From the NCBI GenBank assembly GCA_036571765.1, contig BROE01000013.1:11001690-11065689 (forward strand): DNA of 64,000 nt. Reading direction: 5' to 3'. The DNA comes from Plecoglossus altivelis (taxonomy: Eukaryota > Chordata > Actinopteri > Osmeriformes > Plecoglossidae). The notes under the pieces are model-generated. The model saw only the letters and a list, made by a program, of their open reading frames with translations. It was not told where the DNA came from and did no database searches. Positions 53,601-64,000 of the stretch are shown here, piece by piece. The translations under genes and the position numbers were made by a program. Within the stretch, counting starts at the first letter, position 1; every line of letters starts with the position of its first letter.

Positions 53601-56600
53601 TCTCTCCAAGATGCAAAGAAATGTGCATTTGTTGTGTGAGGTGGGCTCTATAGGAAAGAGGTTGTTGTACCACATTGGTCCGTTTCAAACATAGGGCCTT
53701 TGTAAACATAAGCACAAAGATTCAATATTCAATTCAGAACCATTTGCTAGAGTGTGTTTGTTTGATCAATTCCATGATTGGATTTCTTCTGAGAAGTCTG
53801 CCTAAGAAATAATATGGGGTGTAACCGCTTGGCAGGTAACACGCCCGATAACTTTCAACTACATTTATATCCATCAATCATGGTGTTTATTTAGAGCAAC
53901 AGAACTTGCTTTTTGTACAAAAGGTGCGTTAGTGTTGTACCATATAAAAAAGGAAAAACACAACAACATAATTGAACATGGTGATGCTCTGAAGTTAAAG
54001 GTAAAGAAAATGGTATGGCTAATATCATGGATGATTGCCATTACATGATCATTCTAAAGACGTACGGTTACAATTAGCCTGTTTTGACATCATGCTGGCA
54101 TCAGCATTCCCTGTGACCCTTTGCGATGGCAGCGTTGAGAGTTAGTTAATCAGTCTTTCCATTTATTTAGACATATGTACTAACTGTTGAAATGTAACAC
54201 CTGCCAAATGCAACTTTGAGGGAGCCTCACTCTGCATGTGACCCTGTGAGGAAGTTAATTAGCCTGATTAAAGCTCTATGAAAGAACTACTTATCAAGCT
54301 GACGAGTTTTCTGAGAGCTCACAGCTCCGTGAGGAAAGCAGTAGCCAGAGCCCAGCTTGAACAGAGCTCTTGGAAAGAGAATGATAGAGAACCAGACTGC
54401 CATCAGCTGCCTGCCAGCCATGGGAGCCAGGGCTTCGGGTTTCCTCGTCTGGAAAAGCCACAGCAGCCAACCAAGACAGCGGAAAAGGGATTCCACATGC
54501 ATGCACATACACAGACTTACACAGGCTCCCATCAGAGAAGGAGGAATAGTCATAAATAAGGATCCAAGTGTCAAACAAGGCCAGGTTGTCACATAAAAAA
54601 TATAATATTGTTCAGGAAATGTGCCCCGGTTATGGAGGCAGGTAAGGAAAAACACAAACTACACAGGTCTGACATTGTACGTCAGTTCACCCTTCACCAA
54701 ACGTTGCGTGAGCAATGACTGAGACAAATTTCAAGATTGGCAACACAAGTTGTTCCAGAAAATCACAGCAGAAGATTTGTGTTCGGTGAGAATGTGGTTT
54801 GAGCATTTCACGCCAATAAGAGCAGAAAGTTCCTGGCCATGGACCGTTCGCACTTAGGAATGTGTTCATAGAGCATATTTTTATCTATTCTCTTGTCTAT
54901 TCTATTGTCTTACACAGCCTTCTCACACAAAGCCCCTGAGTATAATACGAATATGACCCTGCTAGGTCTTTACTCACATACTTGGTACACTTATTCACAG
55001 ACTGATTGGATATAATGATAAAGTGTATCAGTGAAGAGAGATCTGTTTCTGGTATCTCTGATAAATACGTTTTGTAATCGTCTGTGAACTTGATGAAAAC
55101 AAATTTTGCAGCGATAAAATATTCTTGGTTTGCTCGTTAGCTAATGGAGCCAGTCTCCACTCCTCATATGATCCATATCTCGCCTCACCTTCTCTGTTAT
55201 GGCTGTCTCTGCCATGTGTGACATCTGAAACCCCATGGCTGTCCTGAGACAGTCCTCTCCCAGACAATCCAGCTAAGTCAAGTACTGCATTTCCCTGTTG
55301 TGTCCGGATACACGCCAGCTGGTCTGACTTAATGGGAGCAATTGTAACTTGTAATATGAAGAAGGTCTTAGTTCTAGAGTCTCATTATTAGAACTTATTT
55401 TGGGTGATCTTTAAGAACAGCTGGTATTTACTGCATCAGTTTTATATGATCCAACCCTGTAAACAAGGTTTCAAAGGAAGGGGGTACATAACCTTTCGAC
55501 TTGTTATATTGGAGTTTATGTTTGCTATGAAACTTTGGAGGGACATTTGAAGACCTTCAAATGAAGTCATGGAGTGCCTGACACATGTTACAGCTCATTT
55601 TTCTATAGTCTTTTTCTCTCGTTCAGCCATAGAATCCTTTCATATACTATATTCTCACTGACATTTGAATACTATTGCAAAGTCCTTCAACAGTACAAAC
55701 TTGTGAAGTATCAAGCATTTACAATAGTGGGAATAAAATTACTTTCACATCCAATTTCAGGGGTCCTTCTCCATACTCTGATAAAATCCTCGCTTCTTCA
55801 GGTTGCTTGCTCAAACTGACAAAATTGGTGGGTGTGGAAGTGAGAGGCAATGAAGATCCATCAGACATCAGACAGCTCAACAGTGTCAGCGCCACCGCTT
55901 CAGATCCCCCCCCCCCCCCCCCCCCGCCGCCGACACACCAACACACACTGAATGTGCTCAGCAGCTGTGTCTGCAGGAGCCACACGAGAGTCTAGATGGA
56001 AAAAGGACCTAAGCCAGCTCGGTGCAGAGCCACAGGAGGGTTTTTCCACTGCTGTCTGTTGAGAAATGCAGACGCTAAGCTTCCCCCCCTGCCCTCGTCC
56101 TCCTCTCCCACCCCACACCAAGTGTTCCAACCCTAGCGTGCTGGCCTTTCTCCCACTCAAACGTTCTGTACGGACACATTATGTGCAGATAGTGGAGGGA
56201 CTGTGTATATGGGATCATTAAAAAATCCAGTTTTTTCATAAGGCCCATTTTCATAGATGTACTGTATATTGTTCAATGATAGGTATAGGTGACTTCCGCT
56301 GTGTGCTTGTACAGATTGTGGCAATTAGAAAAATAAATTAGTCTTTGATCATAGTGTGCATGTTCTGCGTCTTAAAGAATTTATGATTGTAGTTTCTGAG
56401 GCAAATAATTATGTTATTTGACCTCAGTCTGTGTCACGGCAAGCTATGCTAGTTGTCAACCTTTTAATGTGTTTGCAGTGTATCCACATGGTAATGATTA
56501 TGCTTTCTGCCAAACTTTGATTCCTACGTGGTCTATAACTAATCACTATAGAGGGCATGTTTGTGCAGAGAAGACACATCTATCCTGAATTCAATCACAT

Positions 56601-58691
56601 ACTGCCAGCTCTCAGCTTTATAACAAGACAATTGTCCTGACAATAACTCTATTACCTTTTCTTCATTAGAGCGTGTTTACTGGGACTCCAAGCTGCAGAT
56701 GCCCACAGCCAATTTTGAGGAGGTTCTTCATGATGACAAAGCAGCCCTGGCTTGGCTGATAGCATTACGCAGGGTTGGCATAGTCTACATGAGGGGGGCG
56801 CCACTGAGGCCAGGCCAGGTTGCCAGACTGAGTGAAAGGATTGGCTATCTCAGACTGACTTTCTATGGGTGAGTAACAACTACTCCCCACACCACAAGAC
56901 AGACAGAGAAACCAGTCTAAGATCCTTCAGAGCGCATAAACCAGAGGAAATACCTAATACGCTCAATCAGGGCTGAGGTTGGAACCCATAGCCAACAGAT
57001 TAGATCATTCTAGTGGAAGCTATAAGCTGCAACCCAAAATGTAAGACTTAACATTGAAGTATACTCTGTATTGATGCAATATATGATTCTACAGTATTTA
57101 GGCCACTCCCATAGATCAATTTGACTGACAAAATGAGTGCATCATACATTTATATTATTCCCAGTGATTCATCTCTTCACATCCTCCAGGCACACGTGGC
57201 AGGTCAAGGACAAACCAATGGCCAACAACGTGGCCTACACCTCAGGGAAACTCAGTCTTCACACAGATTACCCAGCACTGCATAACCCACCTGGGGTGAG
57301 TACTGTACACAAACAAGTTCATATGTAAGGAACATCATGGATATCTTACATCGTTTTTGGAATAACTATCATAACTGAGATGTTTGATCAAAATGGCCTT
57401 CCATGTTACATTACATAAAGTAGTTTGACACACTGAAAGAGGATTGGTAATTTTGTTCTAACAATCTAAGAGACACTGGTACTCATGAACACACCGTGAA
57501 GTAAATGGTGCACAGCAGTATGACAAGTTTTGAAATTGAATGACAGCGGGATCTTTTAACTTTATTGTATTGTTCCCTTGGGGAATTATTTCATACAAGT
57601 AAACAGAATTGTGATATTGCATGGAACATAGTATTGTATCCTATGGTCTTTCTTCAGGTGCAGTTCCTGCACTGCCTGAACCAGGCAGGCAAAGGCGGGG
57701 AGAGTGAAGTGGTAGATGGTTTTCACATGGCTGAACTTCTCCGAAGAGAAGACCCAGAGGCTTTTAGTACCCTCACCTCCCACAGAGTGGACTTCACAGA
57801 CACAGGGGCTGACTACTGTGACTTCAAAGTGCAGTCCAAGAACCGAATCATCGAGTGAGTAAAATGTTTTGTACATTTAGCTCACAAAGTGCTCTGGCTT
57901 TTCATAAAGGAGTGTAATGCATCTGGTACAAGAATGCCCAACATGGTATTCAGGAGAGTGACTGGAATTTGGATGGTGTGAAAAAAGAAAAGTGTAAGAC
58001 ATCACCATCTGCTGCTCAGACTGGGAATGGCAAAGTCTGTCATGAACATGCATCTCAATAAACTGTTACCATATTGTCCATATTGGTATACCCTGCATAT
58101 TCAACAAAGACTATAATTACTGGCCTTCATTATACATTTCTACTGCATACATATAAAATAGTAAATATTGGTAAAATATTTGATACCTACATAATAAATT
58201 GGATTTCTATCTACCCCCTTGTTTTCTGGGCAGCGTGGACGATGAGGAGCGGGTTGTAAGGATCAACTACAACAATGCCACAAGAGACTCAGTGTTAGAT
58301 CTCCCCTTGCATCAGGTCCAGCCCTTCTACCGCGCTCTCAAGGCCTATGTGGAACTCATGAGTCGACCTGAAAACCTAGTTACCTACAAGATGGAACCTG
58401 GTCAGTGCCAGTTATTATCTGAAACGTATTATCAACTAAATAGGAGTAAACTTGCTTTTGAGGTTACGTCAAGTACCATTTTTTATCTCCTGCTATATAC
58501 ATTGAGTGTACCTCTGTCTTGCTCCCACAGGAGACTTGGTCACCTTTGATAACTGGCGCCTACTACATGGGCGAAGAAGCTATATCAGCAATATAGACGC
58601 AGTAAGACACCTGGAGGGAGCTTATCTGGACTGGGATGAGGTGATGTCACGCTTACGGATACTTCGCAAGTCTGTCCAAGAAAACTACTAG
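48291..58691 (+). CDS. bbox1: Gamma-butyrobetaine dioxygenase (carnitine synthesis)
   Basis: Seven coding exons join in frame: 48291-48671, 49599-49713, 56670-56868, 57190-57295, 57658-57854, 58234-58400 and 58531-58691. They total 1326 bp, or 441 residues (human 387). The enzyme hydroxylates gamma-butyrobetaine to L-carnitine using Fe(II), 2-oxoglutarate and O2. Fe ligands are His256, Asp258 (LHTDYP) and His401 (LLHGRRSY). Arg414 matches the human 2-oxoglutarate-binding Arg360. Zinc ligands Cys91, Cys93, Cys96 and His136 match human Cys38, Cys40, Cys43 and His82. Strongly conserved stretches include WLRDNC, VAYTSGKLS, DYCDFKVQSK, INYNNATRD and DWDEVMSRLRILR. Most of the extra length is an N-terminal extension of about 54 residues with no acidic residue before Glu44, resembling a mitochondrial presequence. 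No other Met occurs before exon 3, so the extension must be translated if this ATG is used. Confidence 0.97.
48660..49086 (+). repeat. Partial tandem duplication across the bbox1 exon 2 donor
   Basis: Sequence at about 48660-48800 (end of exon 2 plus start of intron 2) is repeated at about 48936-49086. Shared pieces are accaataa, aggaaact, ggatttaaact, ttgaaaagcttcacactgta, catgcacacaaaat and agaatgtttgaactt. In the second copy the exon end reads ACCAATAAAATAGG, so the GT of the donor (AATAAG|gtagg in copy 1) is lost. Copy 2 also contains an inner repeat of the ggatttaaact motif. The segment between the copies is the dispersed repeat at about 48790-48921. Confidence 0.85.
48790..48921 (+). 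repeat. Dispersed repeat, copy 2 of 2
   Basis: This is the same-orientation partner of about 46618-46752, lying in bbox1 intron 2 between the two arms of the local duplication. Differences are scattered substitutions rather than rearrangements, so the copies are moderately old. Confidence 0.8.
50583..50704. repeat. CA/TG microsatellite in bbox1 intron 3
   Basis: An uninterrupted CA run of about 22 repeats (50583-50626) continues as an interrupted CA-rich tract with ACGTAC and CATGTA breaks to about 50704. The low-complexity open frames across it have no coding meaning. Confidence 0.95.
55907..55933. repeat. C homopolymer tract followed by CCG repeats
   Basis: A run of about 19 C residues precedes a short GCCGCCG in bbox1 intron 3. 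Such tracts are prone to sequencing and assembly length errors. Confidence 0.85.
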
Positions 58692-58735
58692 ATCCATAAG
58701 ACTTCAACTGAAGTTAACCGTTTCCTACATTCACA

Positions 58736-58925
58736 CTGACCAAAAGTATGTGGACACCTTCTTTCTAAAACACTCATTCCAATATCATGAGCAGTACAAT
58801 GGTCCCCATTTTGATATCATAGCATCCACTCTACTGTCAAGACTTTTTAATAGATGTTATGACATTAATGGGGACTTGGTCTTATTGGTAGTTAATTGGA
58901 GGGGTGTCCACATACTTTTAACCAT
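58736..58925. mobile_element. Short Tc1/mariner-like MITE in the bbox1 3' region
   Basis: Terminal inverted repeats AAAAGTATGTGGACACC (58742-58758) and its exact complement (58903-58919) enclose about 140 bp with no transposase. The terminal sequence (CCAAAAGTATGTGGACACC) is one I know from abundant Tc1-like elements in fish, especially salmonids and relatives, where full copies encode a transposase in the middle. This copy is an internally deleted or miniature derivative. A TA target duplication is not clear. It starts 45 bp after the bbox1 stop codon. Confidence 0.85.
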
Positions 58926-59196
58926 GACATTGAGCGAAGAACTCTCTTTAGAAAAGGTGATCATTCAAATGAGATCCATTTCAAATGAAACCTCTTCATC
59001 GAAGAGTCAAAAACCTTACAAAGGACATTACATCCAGGAGGAACAACAATCGAAAACGGGTTTTGGACTCTCAACCAGTTGTTTCACAAAGCTTTGGAAG
59101 CTGTGGTTGAACTACCCTGTACTTGTATCTGCGTATTGCCTTTCATGTCTGCATATTATTTATAGACAGCATTATATATATAATAGATAAAATACA

Positions 59197-59240
59197 AATA
59201 ATGCTATAATAGCATATTATAGCATATAATAGCATTATTT
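59197..59240. repeat. AT-rich palindrome with repeated TAATAGCAT units
   Basis: AATAATGCTAT at the left is the complement of ATAGCATTATT at the right, with further TAATAGCATAT units between. The single strand could fold into a hairpin. It is likely a simple-sequence product in the bbox1 3' region. Confidence 0.6.
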
Positions 59241-60433
59241 GTTGCCTCTTTTAATGTTTAAATTCTGTGACATTCTGTTGATCTGTCCTCTTGTTCAGAG
59301 TGCAGAAACATGGCGAGGGGTCAGGTAATCTTTGTCCAAAGTGAGAAAGGCAGAGACATTCAACTAATGTCAAGGTTAAGTAATGGGATGATCCACTTCA
59401 TGGGAGTCTTAAATCTATACAGGCATGAATATTGTAATATATGTAATATTTACAATTACAGAAAAGGAAGTACAAATGTTGTTTTTTCCCTTTTTTGCAC
59501 GTGTGTGTGTGTGTTTGTCTGTGTGTATGGAGGGGGGCACAGTCTTAATTAGGGGGTAAAACCCTCCCAATCCACCACCATAATTTAACCCTGCTCTAGT
59601 TCAGTTTAAATTTTGTGAGGCTGGTTTCTAACCTTTTGCTTAGTGCATATCTTAATGTCACAGGAGTATATACCAGTTAGGTTATCAGCTACCTCTTTTT
59701 TTATCATAGGTTATGACAAAACTATGAAATATATTATTTTATGCAAGAAATCTACTCCATGTCTTTCCAGTTTAACAGGATCAATCTATGCCACTTCTGC
59801 TTCATGGCGAGGTTCCCTATTTTCCAGACATGCTAACCACTCCAAGAGTTTTGGGAAAGCACTTGTACTACTAGTACTAAATGTGATCAATTTGCAACCC
59901 TATACTTGTCAAACATCTGAGAATGACAATAACATTGTAAACAAAAACAAAAAATGTAGCCATGAAGCAGATCACACCTCATCATCCTCAGATGAATACG
60001 TTCAAAAAAGCACCATGCCAACAATGGTGGCAACTGCAAATATTTGGATGGTGCTATTTAGTACCAAGTCTTTATCTTGCTAACAACGTGCACTCCAAGT
60101 ACAGCAGCTACTTTCTAAAAATGTAATATTTGTGATTAACTATTCATCCCTTGTATGAACCGCTAACCTAGAACATTCCCAATACAGAAAGATTAAAGAA
60201 CACAATTTATTATGATCACATTACATATTTGAGATTTTTGGTTGCCATTTTCACATTACAGTTAAATAATAAACCTTGTGTTTGAATTCTGGCTGAGAGC
60301 TCAAACTGCAATACTGTACTGAAACAGCTTATACTTTACCAGTTTCCCCAATGTAGTGAGTAAATGTACAGTTTTGAGTTTATTGATTGTGATGATTATA
60401 CAATAAAATAGAGGGGCTTTAGTTTGGACAATC

Positions 60434-62158
60434 TTTATTTGACGTGCCAAACCTGTACATGTTCTATAAATACTTTGTTCAACACTGAAATATATACACC
60501 CAATGTCTCATTTAAATGATTCACTCCATCTCTGTAAGCAGCAAGCTAGCAATGACAGGTTTTGTCTCAAATCATTCTCTCTTTAATTCCAATCCGATGA
60601 ACACCACCAATTATTGGTCCTTATTTCAAAATGGTTTAGAAGACGTTTCATTTAGGCCGGTACTCTCTTATATACACTTTTGAGTGTTTTTACAACAATG
60701 GAATGTCTAAAATAATAGTTTCTCACGGCAGTTTGAACAGATTTCTTACACGCATTTCATCTCTAAAAAACAAAAGCCACAACATAAAAATGACCTCCCA
60801 GTTATATAGCTGTGTTACTCATATATTGCTGATCTGGAAAAACAAAACACTGCCTGAATGAACTACACACGCAGATACACACTCACACAGTTGATAGTAC
60901 ACAGGGTTGCCAGACTGAACTCTTCATCTCCTATTACAATACAGACACAACATGACGACGGTAAACCCCTTCCCCTGACTGACACCACCACTACATCAGA
61001 GACTGCCGGTGGCAGGGTCACACTTGAAGACGACAGAATCTCCAAACACAGTCGTTTTGCACTTAAACATGTCATATTACTCCAATGAATATGTAAGAGA
61101 ATGAAGTTCTTTATTTCATTCCTTGCTCTGGTAACGCCCAAACTGTAACATATTTTCAATTGAAACAATGATATGACTCAAGCACTGGCTAACTACATCA
61201 AGTATTGCACATCTAGTGAATCAACCACAGTTTGAAACATTTTCTTATGGGAAGTGTACAGCATTTCTATTCTTTTGAAATATTTTTTGTCTTCATAGTA
61301 ACATGCAATTCAATATAGCCTAGCTGACCACAGACAAGAAATGTTACAGTAGAACTAGTACAGTAGTTTAGCTTTACAGGGCAAGCTTAAGAGATAACAC
61401 GCATCTTGGACCACTCACAGTATTTAGGATTCAAATAATGAAACCTTTAAAAAGCGCTTACATGCGATGTTCTGGTGCACTAAACAGTAGCATTTAACAA
61501 ACGTGACACCCAGCGCTACAAGATGCTTTTTAAATGTTTCACTCGTTTAGACTTGGACAGACTGAAGTTTACACAAGTATTACACAGCACATTGAATTAT
61601 TTTTGCACAGTCGGAGTGGAGGGGGCATGGGGGACATTGCTCTCTATTTATTTATCGACTAGCAAGGCTCTGCATGTGACCATCATGCTAGCTAGAGCCT
61701 CAAAACCGCCCCCACCTCCCCCCCACACACAAAGTATCCTTCCTAACTAAAAAATGATATATTGGCAGCAGGGATAAGTAAGAAGGACTACAGTCACAAA
61801 TAAGAACATAGAAGGTAAGTCTGTCACCCTACCAAAGAGTGAGCAATATGGCCAGTCTTTATGATTGCCATCAGGAAGGACTGCAGGTGTGTGTGTGGGG
61901 GCAGGGAGACAACAGCATTGGGCAGGGTTCATAAATACAGATTTACACACAGGAGACTGGGATGGCATTTCCATAGGAAGGATTCACGTGGGCAAGGAAA
62001 AGTAGTGGATGTGTGCTTAATTTCAGGTTGAGGGATTATCAAGGGTCATTTACCAACAAATATGAATGGACTCAAACACTGAGTAATTGCAGGGGACTGT
62101 GAGGCACGCAAGAAGAGGCTGGGGGAATATATACCCGGGCATATATAGAGGATGTCTA
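60434..62158 (-). other. Probable 3' UTR of the convergent minus-strand gene
   Basis: Downstream of the minus-strand stop at 62161-62159, AATAAA signals on that strand lie at 61652-61647, near 61.1 kb, and at 60439-60434. The region has no coding signal; G-rich and C-rich runs lie near 61.62 and 61.71 kb. Confidence 0.35.
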
Positions 62159-62769
62159 CTAGCTAGGCAGGGGTCTTGGGGATAGGAGTTTGGCCCTGCC
62201 TTCCCCCTCTTTCCCTTTCACCGCAGCCACATAGGAGAAAAGGCAGAGGACAGAGTAACAGATCTGGTGCGCCTGGTAAGAAAAGAAAAAAGAAAGATTT
62301 TCAAAATGTGAGCAAACGAGCCCAAGAGTGCTCTCTTGTCATTCATTTGAAGGGACATGATGTCTCACTGTTTGCTTATCCACTTACAGATCTGAAACAA
62401 AGCTAATTATTAAACTATTATATCCCTAAAATGTATTGCCTTGTTATCATTTATTTAGTGCATAATTTCTTCTTTTTTCAAACCACTGATAATCCTACTA
62501 TTACATATTCAGATAGAGACCAACTCTGCTTTTATTCAAAGACTTTTGACGTGCAAAACTAAACCCCTAAAAACATGCATTTCATACCGCATCGCTGATC
62601 TGTTGAAACGATAAAAATGAAAAAAATGCAGTGCAATACTGGCACACAGACCTGGTAGCCTTTGCATGCCCAGACGTAGCATTAGCCTTTAGCATTACCA
62701 TGAAAAGAAACAAACTACTCACCATTGGTGTCTTGTACTTGTGGATCACCACTTCTTTAGTTTCAGGAA
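62159..62769 (-). CDS. Last two exons of an unidentified minus-strand gene
   Basis: Exon 62769-62723 (47 bp) has acceptor gctattgtag and donor ATG|gtgagt. Only one frame is open: (x)PETKEVVIHKYKTPM, needing one base from the exon before. The terminal exon 62272-62159 follows an excellent acceptor (tttcttttcttaccag) and continues in phase 0 as AHQICYSVLCLFSYVAAV, then KGKEGEGRAKLL, ending PLPS and TAG. Sites, phase and codon bias (many C/G third positions) all support real coding sequence. The ICYSVLCLFSYVAAV stretch is hydrophobic and could be a membrane segment near the C-terminus, followed by a basic tail. I do not recognise the family. In human, CCDC34 and LGR4 follow BBOX1 on this strand, but their C-termini as I know them do not match. 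Upstream exons lie in or beyond 62.8-64.0 kb. Confidence 0.6.
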
Positions 62770-62991
62770 CTACAATAGCCGATGCAAGAGACAAAACAAA
62801 GAATTCAACAGGAGTGGGATACCCCCGTAGATCAAAATTGAGAGGGGTGTGAGGGGGGTTGCATGTGATCATTCTTATAGACTATGAGAGGGTGCAAAAG
62901 AGGCTGTGGGCCAAGAGAGTCCACTTGAGCTTCAAGTCTCCTCAGAGGATGCTACAAGGCAGGCATTGGGATCGACTTGAGCGGATAATGT

Positions 62992-63060
62992 CTTTATAGC
63001 TCAGTTAGCAGAGCGTGGTGCTTCAAACTCAGGGGTTAAAAGATCTGTTTACCACAATGG
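62992..63060 (+). repeat. Decayed tRNA-derived SINE head
   Basis: TAGCTCAGTTAGCAGAGCG matches the A-box region of tRNA genes, and the following tggtgcttcaaactcagggg resembles an anticodon arm. The B-box position reads GGGTTAAAAGATC instead of GGTTCGAATCC, so the copy is degraded and unlikely to be a working tRNA. tRNA-headed SINEs of this type are common in fish genomes. The end of the body could not be defined. Confidence 0.6.
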
Positions 63061-63933
63061 ATACCCATATTGAAAACGCATTTACTGAGGATTGCTTACA
63101 ATAATACCGTATAAGTATGTATAGGTGTGTATGTTTATGTGCAAATCGCCTTTTGTCTATCTACTGTACAAAACCATGTCCCAAAACAAATTTTTGGTAG
63201 GTGAATGGATTCAAGCGTTTGCGTCAGGCAAAACATTTGAATCATGACATCAGGTGATCATGTTAGAAAGTAGGACATTCGTGGCCCACGAAAAAACAAA
63301 GCTAGACAGTATGAAGCACAGAGGCCAGAGCCACAAGGTGGAAGGAAATATGCTAAGGAGCAACCACAACAAACATATGGGGAAAAGACGCTGGGTTAAA
63401 TGGTGGGTTGATCAAGAAACTGAAAGCAAAAAAGTCATCACAGAAAAGCTTTTACAAAGGCCCAAATCCCAACACCAAGGGCAAGGCCACTGTCAACTGG
63501 ACAGAAAGGCTAGACTTTTCATTAGTAACTGTAAACCTATGAAAGAGGTGCAGATGGTGTATATGATAGCGAAGAATTCATGACGGATTGAAACCCTCTA
63601 CTCCCCACACAGTCCACAAGTCCACTTTCCCCTTTACCAGGTCAAACTCCCCAGCATTGATAAACATTCAATCATCACTTGAAGTGACAGGTCAGTTTTT
63701 TCAGAACTAAATCAGTGTCAAAAAGGGAGAAGAGGATCAGTTTAAAGGTGAAAGATAGAGATGGTGAGAAGGAAATTCAGCTGGGAAGGGGACTACAGTA
63801 AAGAAGGAAGAGAGAGGAATGAAGAGAGGGAGCAAAGGTTGGGAGGATCTGCAAAAAGAATGGAAGGAATGAAAGGTGTGTCTTTCTATAAAGAGGAATA
63901 AGAAGAAGAGGGGAAAGGTGACAGCACTTTACC

Positions 63934-64000
63934 TGCTGGAGAATGAAGGTTTTCATAGCGGCAAAGATGAGGGTTACATTTTACAAAGCAGCACAGAGAC
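63934..64000 (-). other. Possible upstream exon of the unidentified minus-strand gene
   Basis: On the minus strand a donor (CCAGCAG|gtaaagtg) follows 63934, and the sequence before it stays open to the window edge in the frame ending C-R-Y-E-N-L-H-S-P-A plus one base. That phase fits the exon starting at 62769 (GTT, Val). No acceptor is visible within the window, so the exon would have to continue beyond it. This is weak support. Confidence 0.25.

Larger units (their letters stand above)
49714..56669 (+). other. bbox1 intron 3 (about 7 kb)
   Basis: The largest bbox1 intron, from donor gtgaga to acceptor cttcattag; it splits a Glu codon (G|AG). It holds the CA microsatellite at about 50.6 kb, a C homopolymer at 55.9 kb, and less AT-rich segments at about 52.06-52.31 and 54.25-54.53 kb that could be regulatory. 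Open frames inside overlap on both strands, and none resembles a known protein. Confidence 0.75.
58692..60407 (+). other. Probable bbox1 3' UTR
   Basis: No canonical poly(A) hexamer was found between the TAG (58689-58691) and 60.19 kb. Then come ATTAAA at 60192-60197 and AATAAA at 60268-60273 and 60402-60407, implying a 3' UTR of about 1.5-1.7 kb unless an unusual signal nearer the stop is used. The region contains a MITE and an AT-rich palindrome. Open frames here are unrelated to known proteins. Confidence 0.45.

Noticed and set aside
58750..59190. 146-codon open frame after bbox1
   Set aside because: It starts inside the MITE and continues through the 3' region, with no similarity to a transposase or other protein.
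62992..63060. Functional tRNA gene
   Set aside because: The B-box and T-arm are destroyed and no acceptor stem pairs, so it is a SINE or tRNA relic.
63254..63583. 109-codon + strand open frame rich in Lys and Gln
   Set aside because: It lies in a probable intron of the minus-strand gene; the Lys/Gln bias simply mirrors A-rich sequence and no splice sites frame it.

Overview
This is a vertebrate, almost certainly teleost, nuclear window. It is AT-rich, its genes are split by introns with consensus GT-AG sites, it contains CA and CT microsatellites, and it carries a short Tc1-like MITE of a kind familiar from fish genomes. No prokaryotic genes, viral genes, CRISPR arrays or operons were seen. 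Most long open frames are chance frames in non-coding DNA. Only about five loci have real coding support, and several coding exons are shorter than 60 codons and were found by joining splice sites.

Layout: (1) 0.28-3.4 kb: the last two coding exons of an unidentified + strand gene, with three polyadenylation signals. (2) 3.4-29.0 kb: a gene-poor stretch of about 25 kb with a few GC-richer islands that look like conserved non-coding elements. (3) 29.0-32.4 kb, minus strand: muc15, a cell-surface mucin in three coding exons, with a possible 5' UTR exon near 33.6 kb. (4) 33.8-44.5 kb: intergenic. (5) 44.5-46.1 kb, + strand: fibin, a single-exon secreted factor. (6) 47.2-60.4 kb, + strand: bbox1, gamma-butyrobetaine dioxygenase, with seven coding exons (441 codons) reconstructed here and all Fe(II), 2-oxoglutarate and zinc ligands present. 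(7) 60.4-64.0 kb, minus strand: the 3' end of an unidentified gene that converges on bbox1, plus a decayed tRNA-derived SINE head.

The order muc15-fibin-bbox1 matches the human 11p14 block. There, however, MUC15 is nested in ANO3 and SLC5A12 lies between MUC15 and FIBIN. I see no exon of either gene here, which suggests a teleost duplicate with gene loss or a rearrangement.

The most informative observations are four. Bbox1 has an N-terminal extension of about 54 residues that looks like a mitochondrial presequence, whereas the mammalian enzyme is cytosolic. The bbox1 exon 2 splice-donor region is duplicated inside intron 2. Two clearly coding terminal exons at 62.2-62.8 kb belong to a gene I cannot name. 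Poly(A) signals of bbox1 and that gene face each other 27 bp apart. I found no sign of a wholly new molecular system.
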